Shown: positions 1 to 8,355 of the stretch, in pieces
How positions within the stretch are numbered: position 1 is the stretch's first letter
How the letters are laid out: every line of letters begins with the position of its first letter
Assembly (NCBI GenBank): GCA_013285445.1
Contig: CP053448.1
Location: forward strand, 1,302,001-1,366,000
Source: Pseudomonadota bacterium
GTDB taxonomy: Bacteria > Pseudomonadota > Gammaproteobacteria > Xanthomonadales > Wenzhouxiangellaceae
Reading direction: 5' to 3'
DNA: 64,000 nucleotides
Made by a program: the position numbers and the translations under genes
Notes under the pieces: generated by a model
What the model saw: only the letters and a program-made list of their open reading frames with translations
What the model was told of the DNA's origin: nothing
Database searches by the model: none

Positions 1-2
1 TG

Positions 3-941
3 GATCCGGGGGCCGAGGTCATCACCACGCCATTGACCTTCTGCGCGACGGTCAATTCCATCATTCACGCCGGTCTAACTCCAGTGCTTGCCGATGTCGA
101 TCCCGTTACGCAGTGCATCTCACCGGCAGCCATTGAGGCCGCCATCACACCGCGCACCCAGGCTATCGTTCCGGTTCACTTCGCTGGCAGGCCGTGTGAG
201 ATGGATGAAATCATGCGAATTGCGGACAAGCATGGCCTGATTGTGATCGAGGACTGCGCCCATGCTATCGAAACCGAATACAAGGGTAGGAAAGTAGGAA
301 CCTTCGGCGACTTTGGCTGCTTCAGTTTCTACGTCACCAAGAACGTGGTCACCGGCGAGGGCGGTATGATCGTTGGCCGTAGTGAGGAACACATTGCAAG
401 GGCCAAGGTGTTGGCCTTGCATGGAATGAGCAAGGATGCCTGGCACCGCTTCGGTGACAAGGGCTATAAGCACTATCAGGTCGTTGAGTGTGGCTTCAAA
501 TTCAACATGATGGATCTGCAGGCCGCATTGGGCCTGCATCAACTGGCAAGGGTCGAAGATAATTGGAAACGTCGACAGAGAATCTGGCGGTTCTATGAGA
601 AGCAGCTAAGGTCTACAGACTTGGCCCTCCCGAACGATACTGATGACTCAGATAGACATGGGTACCACTTGTTTACGGTTCTTGTCGATGAGGTATCGGC
701 TGGGATCTCTCGAGACGGCTTTGTTGAAGCAATGAACAAACATGGAGTAGGTACAGGCGTTCACTACAGGTCTATTCCCGAGCATCCTTACTATCAGCAG
801 CACTTCGGCTGGACACCAAAGCGATGGCCAATTGCTATGGATATCGGCCGAAAGACCGTCAGCCTGCCACTGTCTCCGTCATTGGACGAGGGAGAGCTAT
901 CTCGAGTCATAACCGCAATCAACAGCACTTTGGCTGGCTAA
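3..941 (+). CDS. DegT/DnrJ/EryC1/StrS-family sugar aminotransferase, 5' end missing
   Basis: PLP-dependent transaminase that puts an amino group on a nucleotide-linked keto-sugar for surface polysaccharide. The reading frame is open from base 3, so the true start lies left of the window; TTG at 33 is internal because DPGAEVITTP upstream of it is normal family sequence. Visible motifs are the PLP-face IEDCAHA, the Schiff-base lysine in YVTKNVVTGEGG, and the C-terminal HYRSIPEHPYY substrate region. At least 312 residues remain of a usual 370-400. It heads a run of plus-strand low-GC genes and is followed after 21 bases by the FkbM gene. The exact sugar cannot be read from sequence; the WecF-like gene downstream makes a TDP-4-keto-6-deoxyhexose plausible. 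Confidence 0.9.
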   Translation, partial: DPGAEVITTPLTFCATVNSIIHAGLTPVLADVDPVTQCISPAAIEAAITPRTQAIVPVHFAGRPCEMDEIMRIADKHGLIVIEDCAHAIETEYKGRKVGTFGDFGCFSFYVTKNVVTGEGGMIVGRSEEHIARAKVLALHGMSKDAWHRFGDKGYKHYQVVECGFKFNMMDLQAALGLHQLARVEDNWKRRQRIWRFYEKQLRSTDLALPNDTDDSDRHGYHLFTVLVDEVSAGISRDGFVEAMNKHGVGTGVHYRSIPEHPYYQQHFGWTPKRWPIAMDIGRKTVSLPLSPSLDEGELSRVITAINSTLAG

Positions 942-962
942 GGACGATTGGGCCGTGGCCGG

Positions 963-1727
963 ATGCAAGGATATACTGAAATCGGTGGCACCGTGCTTGG
1001 ACGGCTAATCAATCTGTTGCTTCAGCAGTTTGGCTACAGGCTGAGCAAGATAGATCGTGGTGCTCCGAACCACCTTCAAGACTTGCTCAGTGAGCTTGAT
1101 CTTGGCTTGAAGCCACTGGTTTTGGACGTTGGTGCGAATACAGGGCAGACTATAGACGCAGTTCGGAGCGTTTATCCGGACGCGCGAGTTCATAGCTTTG
1201 AGCCGGACCCAGATCTGAGTCTGCTCCTTGACGATAAGTACACTCATGAGGTCGGTATTGATATTCACCCCATAGCTTTGTCCAACAGCATCGGAAAAGC
1301 TCGGTTCTACCGGAACGTTCGATCCGATTTAAACTCCCTTTTTCAGCTCAGGGCGTCATCGGTCGGAAGGTTCGGCCGAGCGAAAGATGTCATCAATGTC
1401 CAAACATTAACGGGGGATGATTTTCTCGAGACCGCAGGCATTGATGATATCGGTTTGCTAAAGGTAGATGTTCAGGGGGCGGAGTTGCAAGTGTTCGAAG
1501 GTTTCTCCTCAGCGATCGATCAGGGCAGGTTTGCCTGGATTGTCGTTGAAGTCTCGTTTGACGGTCCGTATGTCGAAGCTCAAAGCTTCAATCAGCTACA
1601 GGCGCTTCTATCGAATCGTTATCAGATGTATACAGCGTTTGGACTGACGTACAATAAGTCTTATGCGCTCAACCAATGTGACCTTGTTTACAAGCGCATC
1701 AAGGATACGAATGCTCATTCTGCCTGA
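963..1727 (+). CDS. FkbM family SAM-dependent methyltransferase
   Basis: Probably O-methylates a sugar or other part of the surface glycan. The Rossmann SAM motif I is LVLDVGANTGQT (about residues 55-66), followed by HSFEPDPD, the acidic residue that holds the ribose, and LLKVDVQGAELQVFEG, the hallmark C-terminal motif of the FkbM family. ATG at 963 is chosen; TTG at 948 is in frame but its AGGA lies only three bases away. About 254 residues, normal for the family. It lies between the aminotransferase and the YbhN-like membrane protein on the same strand, with short gaps suggesting one transcript. Its base composition is lower in G+C than that of the genes after 6500. Confidence 0.85.
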   Translation: MQGYTEIGGTVLGRLINLLLQQFGYRLSKIDRGAPNHLQDLLSELDLGLKPLVLDVGANTGQTIDAVRSVYPDARVHSFEPDPDLSLLLDDKYTHEVGIDIHPIALSNSIGKARFYRNVRSDLNSLFQLRASSVGRFGRAKDVINVQTLTGDDFLETAGIDDIGLLKVDVQGAELQVFEGFSSAIDQGRFAWIVVEVSFDGPYVEAQSFNQLQALLSNRYQMYTAFGLTYNKSYALNQCDLVYKRIKDTNAHSA

Positions 1728-1744
1728 ATTCAAAGTTATCGCCA

Positions 1745-2695
1745 GTGTTTGATCTCCACAAGGCATCAGTCAAGAAGACCATCAAACGCAGCCTTTTGAT
1801 AATAGGTATCGCGTTCATTGGCATTTTGGCTTACACAAGTTGGGATGTTCTCCTTGCCAATATCCAACGTGCCAATACGTTTTTTCTGATCTCAAGTGTC
1901 GTACTGGCCATCTCAGGTCTTTTCATCAACGGCGTGTATTTTCAGACGCTTCTACTCAAGCATGGCTGTGAGGCCCATGCTTCGGATGGGGTCAAGGCAT
2001 TCGTCACTTCGCAAGCAGCAAAGTATATCCCGGGAAAAGTCTGGGGCGTTGCGTATCAAATTGCACACCTCGGCGCGAACAAGCAGTCAATGGCGTCCGT
2101 CTCGTTCGCTGTTGTTCAGGCGAACGTCGAGTTTGTGCTGGGTGCCATTGTGTTTACCTTATTCACTGCGCTGGCAGCTGTGGCTTGGATTGTCTCACCC
2201 ATTTACAGTCTGCTCGTGGTTGGGCTTGGTGCGGTCGTTTTTGCTAGTTTGAGCAGTAGTTTTATGGTGAGGGCGTTCATTCAGGGTATCGTCGTTCGGC
2301 TTTTCGGGCTCTCGGGGCAGGCCGCCGCTCGAAATCGCTCGACGTGGAAAGTGTCCGTAATGCTGTTCATGGGTCAATCTGCGCTGTATTTCTTTAGCCT
2401 CGTCTTTGCCATCCACAGTGTTTTCGAGCTGAGCGTTAATGATATGCTAGTCGTTATCGCGATTCATTCGTTTTCCGTTGTTGCCAGCAGTCTGGTCTTT
2501 CTTGTCCCCGCAGGGGTCGGTGTAAGAGAGATTCTCTTTTTTGCGCTCTCCAAGCTATTACCCTTAGAATTGACGCTTGAGGAACTAGCGGCGCTCGTTG
2601 TCTTGTTAAGAGCGCTCCAAATTGTGATTGAAGCGACTGCGATCGGGCTTGCTCAATTCATCAGCCCAAGCAGACAGCGTACCAGACAGCGCTAA
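1745..2695 (+). CDS. YbhN/UPF0104 (LPG synthase TM domain-like) membrane protein
   Basis: Polytopic inner-membrane protein of 316 residues with about eight hydrophobic segments. It resembles the membrane domain of lysylphosphatidylglycerol synthases (YbhN/AglD group). The family signatures AKYIPGKVWG (about residue 95) and VPAGVGVREILFF (about residue 255) are present. The soluble aminoacyl-transfer domain is absent, so lipid aminoacylation is not expected. In polysaccharide loci such proteins are suspected to move or handle lipid-linked intermediates, but no activity is established. GTG start at 1745; it follows the FkbM gene by 17 bases. Low G+C like its neighbours. Confidence 0.8.
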   Translation: MFDLHKASVKKTIKRSLLIIGIAFIGILAYTSWDVLLANIQRANTFFLISSVVLAISGLFINGVYFQTLLLKHGCEAHASDGVKAFVTSQAAKYIPGKVWGVAYQIAHLGANKQSMASVSFAVVQANVEFVLGAIVFTLFTALAAVAWIVSPIYSLLVVGLGAVVFASLSSSFMVRAFIQGIVVRLFGLSGQAAARNRSTWKVSVMLFMGQSALYFFSLVFAIHSVFELSVNDMLVVIAIHSFSVVASSLVFLVPAGVGVREILFFALSKLLPLELTLEELAALVVLLRALQIVIEATAIGLAQFISPSRQRTRQR

Positions 2696-2768
2696 ATTCA
2701 TGTGAGTTCAGAAACGTTTTGTTCGGCACTTGCGTAAGTATCCTGAACAATATAGCCGGGAAAAAAAG

Positions 2769-3956
2769 ATGCGAAAACCCACGCCGGATGTTCTTCTCTG
2801 CGAAGCAGGTTTCAGCAGCGTTCCTCTCTTCTACGCAATGAGGGCCGTCGGGCATCAGGTCATGGTGATTGGAAATCTGGCCGACGATCCGCTTCATGGC
2901 ATTGCAGACAGGTCCGAGTTGATCGACTACTCTGATCATGATGCAGTCGATGAGGCTATCGTTGGGCGCGACATCCGATTTCTGGTTCCTGGATGCAATG
3001 ACGTGTCCTATTGGTGTGCGGTGTTGATCGCCGAGGATCGCGGTTTTCCTGGGTTTGATCCCAAAGAGGTGGTTTCTAAATTCATCTTCAAGGATGCCTT
3101 TCGAGAGCATGCCAGGAAGAAGGGGTATCGCGTTCCAAGCGCCGCTCTCTCCATGGAATCTGCACAATCGCTGAACCCGCCCATACTGGTGAAGCCGGCT
3201 GATGTTTCTGGAGGGAAGGGAATGACTTTGGTTGAAGATCTCGGTGCAATGGAGCGGGCATGGGATTATGCAGAAATGACTTCTCCTACGGGAAGGGCTC
3301 TTGCTGAAGAGTTCATTGAAGGCCAGCTGTATAGCCACTCCGCGTTTCTCAATAACAAGGAAATTGTCTTGGATTTCTTTGTAACGGAGTACTGCACCGT
3401 CTATCCGTTTCAGGTCAATAGCTCACATTTGAGCCATGACCTTGACTCCGTTGTTTCCGAGGGCCTTCGTGACTGGACTCACTCATTTGCAGAGGACCTC
3501 GATCTTTGTGACGGCCTTTTGCATACGCAGTTTATTGTCGACAAGAACCATGAGTATTGGCTGATCGAGGTGACCCGTCGATGCCCTGGCGACCTCTATG
3601 CTGAGCTGATCAGAAAATCGACTGGAATTGATTACGCTTCTCTCTACTGTATGCCGCTCTGTGGTCGACCACTGGAAGTACCAGAGAAGGCCGCGAAGCG
3701 AGTTAAGTACATCTCACGGCACACCGCCAGCGTCTCGCGCGCCGGGATTTTTCTCAGTTCTCAAGCCAATCTCGAGAACGCGAGCGTCTCGGTGGTGCCT
3801 CTGAAAATGATGGGGCAGAAGCTGGCGCCTTCGCCCTTCGATAAGACTGGGATATTCTTTATCGAGAATGCCGACGCGGAAACCATGGTGAAAAGAACCC
3901 CTTCGTTGCATGAAGAAGTCATCGTGGAGATGGCGGATGACTGGAAGGATGCTTAA
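2769..3956 (+). CDS. ATP-grasp domain enzyme
   Basis: Cytoplasmic ligase-like protein of about 395 residues with a carbamoyl-phosphate-synthase-type ATP-grasp fold. An N-terminal Rossmann-like region (VLLCEAGFSSVPLFYAMRA) is followed by the ATP-binding lysine strand ILVKPADVSGGKGM, the lid region AEEFIEGQLYS and the metal site region WLIEVTRRCPGDLY. Such enzymes join an acyl group to an amine, often an amino acid on an amino-sugar. The substrate is unknown. ATG 2769 is preferred over TTG 2730 because an A/G-rich stretch precedes it and the family starts near PDVLLCEAG. It sits in the polysaccharide block directly before the Gfo/Idh gene (24 bases). Confidence 0.8.
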   Translation: MRKPTPDVLLCEAGFSSVPLFYAMRAVGHQVMVIGNLADDPLHGIADRSELIDYSDHDAVDEAIVGRDIRFLVPGCNDVSYWCAVLIAEDRGFPGFDPKEVVSKFIFKDAFREHARKKGYRVPSAALSMESAQSLNPPILVKPADVSGGKGMTLVEDLGAMERAWDYAEMTSPTGRALAEEFIEGQLYSHSAFLNNKEIVLDFFVTEYCTVYPFQVNSSHLSHDLDSVVSEGLRDWTHSFAEDLDLCDGLLHTQFIVDKNHEYWLIEVTRRCPGDLYAELIRKSTGIDYASLYCMPLCGRPLEVPEKAAKRVKYISRHTASVSRAGIFLSSQANLENASVSVVPLKMMGQKLAPSPFDKTGIFFIENADAETMVKRTPSLHEEVIVEMADDWKDA

Positions 3957-3980
3957 TCAGCACAGAAAAGGTATTGAAAG

Positions 3981-5126
3981 ATGATGTCTACATTGGATGT
4001 CGGGATAGTTGGTGGTTCGCTTGACTCTGCCGTGGGCAGGGCTCACAGAACTGCATTGATCATGGATGGTCGATTTAGGATCAGCGCCGCCTGCTTCAGT
4101 CAGGACTTTGAGATCACACAAGCGACGGCCGGTCAATGGCACCTACCTAAATGCAGGCTTTACCAGGACTGGCAGACCATGCTTGACGATGAGCATGACA
4201 GGATTGATGCGCTCGTGGTCCTGACGCCGCCTTCCATGCACATGCCGATTATACTTAAGGCGTTCACGCTGGGAATTCGAGTTATATCCGAGAAACCTCT
4301 GTGCCTGTCTTCGGCTGAAGCTGCAGAAATCAAAGCTTCACAGGTCAGCAACAATGGTTATCTGGCTGTCATCTATAACTATACCGGTTACCCAATGGTA
4401 AGGGAGCTTCGAGCGCAGATTGCCGCTGGGAGACTTGGAAAGTTGGTCCATGTTCGCGCAGAAATGCCACAAGAAGGTTTCATTCGGGCGAAACCCGACA
4501 GCGGAGAGGTTCCCGTGCCACAAGACTGGCGACTGCAAGACAATGAAATTCCAACCGTGTCCTTGGATCTCGGTGTGCATTTACTGCAGATGATTACGTT
4601 CCTGACTGGAGCCCGGCCAAAAAGAGTGGTGGGCACTCAGCACTCCTACGGTGCATTTGCGCCGCTGATTGATAGTGTTGATGCGCTCGTGGATTACGGG
4701 GACGACCTGTCCTGCAACGTCTGGTTCGGGAAAGCAGCCCTCGGCTACCGAAATGGACTTAAGATCCGGGTTTTCGGAACAGAAGGCGCAGCTGAATGGA
4801 GTCAGATGAATCCAGAGTTGATCAGAATGACTGACAAGTTCGGAGAATCTGTCTCGATTGATCGATCCGGGGAAGTTCTTGTTGCTATGGAGGACCGTTA
4901 CCAGCGTTTCAAGGCGGGGCACCCTGCGGGCTTCATCGAGGCCCTGGCAAATTACTATGAAGATATTTATTCATCAATTCAGCACGTCAAGGAAGGTACC
5001 GATGCTCAGAATGAGTACACAGCGGGTGTCGATATATCGTTCGAGGGGCTGAAGGTCCTGGAGGCAATTAGTAGATCAAAAGGAAGTCCAGTTATGCTCG
5101 AAGAACTGGAACCCCCGAGCGAGTAA
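3981..5126 (+). CDS. Gfo/Idh/MocA family NAD(P)-dependent oxidoreductase
   Basis: Dehydrogenase or epimerase-type enzyme acting on a nucleotide sugar or a free cyclic sugar. The N-terminal Rossmann domain opens with VGIVGGSLDSAVG, and the family signature lysine is in VISEKPLCL (about residue 97). The C-terminal beta-sheet domain supplies LDLGVHLLQM, where the histidine is expected at the active site. 381 residues, slightly longer than the 330-360 norm. ATG at 3981 follows the ATP-grasp gene closely, and GAAAG just upstream is a weak ribosome site. Part of the low-GC plus-strand polysaccharide run; it may make the keto-sugar used by the aminotransferase at the left edge, which is inference. 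Confidence 0.85.
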   Translation: MMSTLDVGIVGGSLDSAVGRAHRTALIMDGRFRISAACFSQDFEITQATAGQWHLPKCRLYQDWQTMLDDEHDRIDALVVLTPPSMHMPIILKAFTLGIRVISEKPLCLSSAEAAEIKASQVSNNGYLAVIYNYTGYPMVRELRAQIAAGRLGKLVHVRAEMPQEGFIRAKPDSGEVPVPQDWRLQDNEIPTVSLDLGVHLLQMITFLTGARPKRVVGTQHSYGAFAPLIDSVDALVDYGDDLSCNVWFGKAALGYRNGLKIRVFGTEGAAEWSQMNPELIRMTDKFGESVSIDRSGEVLVAMEDRYQRFKAGHPAGFIEALANYYEDIYSSIQHVKEGTDAQNEYTAGVDISFEGLKVLEAISRSKGSPVMLEELEPPSE

Positions 5127-5167
5127 GAGGGTGATCGTGTTCAGGCGCTCAATCTCGGTCTACCAGT

Positions 5168-6229
5168 ATGAATACTCTGCATATCTTCAATGATCCGAAG
5201 TTCTCCGAGGATTACTTCGAGTTCCTTATTGAGCAGGGTTTTGATCTGAGCTCTCATTGCTTGTTTCATTATAGAACTAGAGCAAGGGATAGTCAGAGGT
5301 TCCCGTTGAAGAGTTCTCACTCTCCGTCTTTTTTCTCGCTGCTTCCGAACCTTCGCCTGCTTCCGTTGTTGTTTAAAGCCGACAAGATTATCATTCATTG
5401 CTTGGCAGCACCAGCGCTGGTTTTCTACCTGTTTCTTTTTCCGTCTCTATGTCGGAAGTGCTACTGGGTTATCTGGGGTAAGGATCTCTATCTTTTTCAC
5501 TTTGAGAAGAACAAGCGTCTCTACCACTATTTGTTTGAGTTTTTTCGGAAGCGGGTTATATTCCGCATTCCTTATGTTGTATCAAACAATGAGGGAGACC
5601 TTGCGTATGCCAGTCAGTGGTACGGACTCGATGCGCATGCTTTTCCGTCGTTTTCCTATCCAAGTAATCTTTTCAAGGAGCCAAGATACCTGCCGCGCCT
5701 ACGAACAGATAAGACCTTACTGCTGATTGGCAATTCGGCAGATCCAAGCAATCACCACGCCAGAATTTTCGAGATACTGAAAGCGTTTTCAGAAAAAAAC
5801 GTGGAGCTTGTGGTTCCACTCGCGTACGGTAACCAGACGTATTCGAAGCAAGTAATTAAGCTGGGAGAAAAGATTTTTGGACGAAAATTCCGCCCGCTCC
5901 TGGACCTGATACCGATGGATGAGTACCTTGCCCTTCTGGAAAGAGTTGATATAGGCGTTTTTGCACACGAACGTCAGCAGGCCGTGGGGACAATCAATAC
6001 CCTGGTTGGCTTCGGAAAAAAGGTATACCTGAGCCCCGTGTCCAGCGTGCGGGACCAAATGAATGCTCTGGATATCGTTACCTATGATCTCTCGGCATTC
6101 GATCTAGAGCCTATCGATCCAGAGATCGCTCGGCACAACAGAAATACTGCGAAAGACTACTTTTCAAGAAGCAGTCTCGCATCGCAGTGGCGCGAAATAT
6201 TCAAACACGATCCAAGGCAAATGTCTTGA
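5168..6229 (+). CDS. WecF-like TDP-N-acetylfucosamine:lipid II N-acetylfucosaminyltransferase (GT56)
   Basis: Glycosyltransferase at the cytoplasmic face of the inner membrane. It resembles WecF, which adds 4-acetamido-4,6-dideoxygalactose to an undecaprenyl-linked disaccharide in enterobacterial common antigen synthesis. Recognisable blocks are YWVIWGKDLY (about residue 100), LLIGNSADPSNHH (about 185), VELVVPLAYGN and the nucleotide-binding-side VGVFAHERQQAVGT-like stretch (about 270-285). 353 residues match the family length. It is the last intact gene of the low-GC block, and a transposase scar begins about 60 bases downstream. No other enterobacterial common antigen genes are in the window, so it more likely serves an O-antigen or exopolysaccharide repeat unit. 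Confidence 0.75.
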   Translation: MNTLHIFNDPKFSEDYFEFLIEQGFDLSSHCLFHYRTRARDSQRFPLKSSHSPSFFSLLPNLRLLPLLFKADKIIIHCLAAPALVFYLFLFPSLCRKCYWVIWGKDLYLFHFEKNKRLYHYLFEFFRKRVIFRIPYVVSNNEGDLAYASQWYGLDAHAFPSFSYPSNLFKEPRYLPRLRTDKTLLLIGNSADPSNHHARIFEILKAFSEKNVELVVPLAYGNQTYSKQVIKLGEKIFGRKFRPLLDLIPMDEYLALLERVDIGVFAHERQQAVGTINTLVGFGKKVYLSPVSSVRDQMNALDIVTYDLSAFDLEPIDPEIARHNRNTAKDYFSRSSLASQWREIFKHDPRQMS

Positions 6230-6290
6230 TTTCGGCCTCTGTTGAATTTTGAGTGGGTATCATCGCTCCGTACCCCTGGTTGGAGCCGGA

Positions 6291-6373
6291 ATGATGAGTG
6301 CCCAGATCTTCGAAGCCGTTCTTGGTCTGATGCCGCCGTGGTTTATTGCTGACCTGGAATTCGACGAGGCAGC
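6291..6373 (+). pseudogene. N-terminal fragment of an ISL3-type transposase
   Basis: About 28 codons starting at ATG 6291, with GGAG eight bases upstream. The peptide contains VLGLMPPWFIADLEFDE, which resembles the conserved start of ISL3-family transposases (a short leader, then LGL..PW.V...FD). The similarity stops abruptly at the point where a truncated glycosyltransferase begins on the other strand. The rest of a roughly 400-residue transposase is absent. The stretch 6233-6260 may hold the left end of the element, but no terminal repeat could be proven. Identification rests on a short motif, so it is tentative. Confidence 0.45.
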
Positions 6374-6511
6374 TTACGTGACGACTCGCACCGGCACCTG
6401 CCCGGCTAATTCCTCGGCCAGATCAGATGCGAAGGAGCCGGCGGTTTCACTCCCGGCGGCCCGGATCGGGAACGAGGTGGTGATCAGCACCAGGGCGCCC
6501 GGCGTCTTCAC
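6374..6511 (-). pseudogene. Truncated glycosyltransferase (GT4-like), N-terminal 45 codons only
   Basis: The frame starts with GTG at 6511, and this GTG shares bases with the TGA stop of the upstream methyltransferase (GTGA overlap), the usual sign of translational coupling. The peptide has the GT-B N-terminal pattern: LVLITTSFPIR, then GSFASDLAEEL, then PVRVV. It hits a stop at 6374-6376 right where the transposase fragment starts, so all catalytic parts are lost. It was evidently the third gene of the minus-strand operon with the GT2 and methyltransferase genes. Confidence 0.6.
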
Positions 6512-7227
6512 GGTTTGGAGGCTATCGCATTGTGTCCGGCTGTCATTGCTGTCCAGCCGGGGAACAGTTTGCTCAATACCCACGTGCACAGATTGATGAG
6601 CGGTATGCTCAACACAACAAGCGGAATCAGAATGACGGCCGGCCGACGGCGGCGCAGCGCTTCCAGTGCCATTCCACTGAGTGCAAGATTCGCCATCAGC
6701 CCGGCGGTTGCTGCCGAGCTGAGATTTGGTTCTACGTCCGACACGTCGAGCTTTGCGGCCTGGAGTTCACGCATCAGGCCATGTCGCGTGTAGCGCTGGT
6801 AATCATGCGGTTCGTCGTGCATGGGGTAGAGAAACGGCATGCTCATGACCAGCATTCCGCCCGGTTTCAGGACGCGTGTGATCTCCGACAGGGTTCGCTG
6901 GGGATTGGCGACGTGCTCGAGCACCTCGAAGAACAGGACGGTGTCGATGCTGTTGTCGGCAAACGGTAGACAGGCTGCATCTGCGAAAACATCGGGGCGA
7001 GAGTCATACAGATCGCTACCGGTTGCCGGGTAGTCCAGCGCAAGGTATTGACAGCCCTCGGGCAGGATTCGCTCAGGCCAGCGATTCGCGCAGCCCACAT
7101 CCAGCACTCGCCCCCGGGCATGCGTCAGCAGTTGTTCCCTGTTCGGGCCGGATCGCAGCAGCCATTGCGGGTGAAAGGGCGTTGCTGCCAATAGTGAAGC
7201 CCATCTTCTCAGCCTTGGGGAAAGCAT
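6508..7227 (-). CDS. Class I SAM-dependent methyltransferase (Methyltransf_11 type)
   Basis: Cytoplasmic methyltransferase of 239 residues, probably acting on a lipid-linked sugar or polyprenyl intermediate. Motif I is RVLDVGCANRWPE (about residues 39-51), motif II LALDYPATGSD, and the post-I motif FFEVLEHVANP is followed by VLKPGGMLVMSMPF. The C-terminus has hydrophobic stretches (VILIPLVVLSIPLINL) that may anchor it to the membrane. It starts four bases after the GT2 gene and overlaps the truncated glycosyltransferase by GTGA, so the three formed one operon. G+C is high like the genome backbone, unlike the block to its left. Confidence 0.8.
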   Translation of the reverse strand: MLSPRLRRWASLLAATPFHPQWLLRSGPNREQLLTHARGRVLDVGCANRWPERILPEGCQYLALDYPATGSDLYDSRPDVFADAACLPFADNSIDTVLFFEVLEHVANPQRTLSEITRVLKPGGMLVMSMPFLYPMHDEPHDYQRYTRHGLMRELQAAKLDVSDVEPNLSSAATAGLMANLALSGMALEALRRRRPAVILIPLVVLSIPLINLCTWVLSKLFPGWTAMTAGHNAIASKP

Positions 7228-7230
7228 TGA

Positions 7231-8100
7231 TCAGCGACCGCTGTCCTTGTAGTTCAGCGCCGTGATCTGCTCGGAGATCAGGCCGATCAGAAAGATGATG
7301 ACGGCGGCGCTGAGCAGCAGCAGGGTCATGTTGGTAAACCGGCCCTGCGAGACGAAGGTGTAGGCGTAGTAGCCGATGCCGGTGAGAAAGAACATGGTGC
7401 TTGCCGGCAGGAAGAGCTTCAGCGGCGCATAGAGCGTTGCAATCTTGAAGATGATCATCAAGAAGCGAATGCCGTCCCGAACAGGGCGGATGTGGCTTTT
7501 TCCGCTCCGCTTTGCCGCCTGGATATCGATGAACTCCACCGGGTAGCCGGAACGCATGAACGCCATGGTGATGGTGGTCGGATAGGAAAAGCCGTTCGGC
7601 AGCAGGTAGAGGAATTTGCAGAACTTGTCGGCGCGGGCAGCGCGGAATCCGGATGTCAGGTCCGGAATCGGGTGGCCGGTGACGATCGAGGCGACCAGGT
7701 TGTAGATGCCGTTCGCGATCAATCGTCCGGTGTTGGCGTGCGAGCGGGCGCTGGCGCGGGCGCCGACGACCATGTCGAAACCCGCCTCGAGCCGTTCGAG
7801 CAGGCGCGGGATATCGGCCGGGTCGTGCTGGCCGTCGCCGTCAAGAAAGACCAGGATGTCTCCGCCAGCCTCGCGTGCGCCACGCTTGACGGCCGCGCCA
7901 TTGCCCAGCGCGCGCGGGTGGCTGATGACGGTCGCACCGGCGTCGCTCGCCAGGCGGGCCGTTTGGTCGCTGGAGCCATCGTCGACGACCAGGATCTCGG
8001 CGTCGGGCACTTGCTGGCGCACCCGGCTGACCACCTCGCCGATACTTGCGCCTTCGTCCCTGGCCGGGATGATCACCGAAACGCTGCTACTGGACTCCAT
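7231..8100 (-). CDS. Family 2 glycosyltransferase, polyprenyl-phosphate sugar transferase-like (DPM1/GtrB type)
   Basis: Likely transfers a sugar from a nucleotide to undecaprenyl phosphate at the inner membrane. The GT-A domain begins VSVIIPARDEG. The metal/nucleotide motifs ILVVDDGSSDQT and ILVFLDGDGQHDP (DxD-like) are intact, and SGFRAARADKF follows. Two C-terminal hydrophobic segments (about residues 225-245 and 262-282) fit the GtrB/DPM membrane anchor. ATG 8100 is chosen because GGAACGGGG precedes it; in-frame ATGs at 8115 and 8160 lie upstream. First gene of the interrupted minus-strand operon. Confidence 0.85.
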   Translation of the reverse strand: MESSSSVSVIIPARDEGASIGEVVSRVRQQVPDAEILVVDDGSSDQTARLASDAGATVISHPRALGNGAAVKRGAREAGGDILVFLDGDGQHDPADIPRLLERLEAGFDMVVGARASARSHANTGRLIANGIYNLVASIVTGHPIPDLTSGFRAARADKFCKFLYLLPNGFSYPTTITMAFMRSGYPVEFIDIQAAKRSGKSHIRPVRDGIRFLMIIFKIATLYAPLKLFLPASTMFFLTGIGYYAYTFVSQGRFTNMTLLLLSAAVIIFLIGLISEQITALNYKDSGR

Positions 8101-8355
8101 CGAACCCCGTTCCATACTCTGCGCCCGCCGATGATATCCCTTCCGGCCGAGCTGCGGCACGTCTGGTCGAGTCGAGAGTATGACAGAAAGCGCGCAGTGG
8201 AGTCAGTAAGGTGATAGCGCTTCTGGTCTCGATTCGATCCTCGGACTGCGCATCGAACCGGGCAGTCGGGGTGAGGGCGGTCCGGCGGCAGAAATACCGT
8301 TCCATCCCGTTGCGTGGTAGGCTTTCCGGAAAGCCTGAGGAGGGAAGATCAGGCC

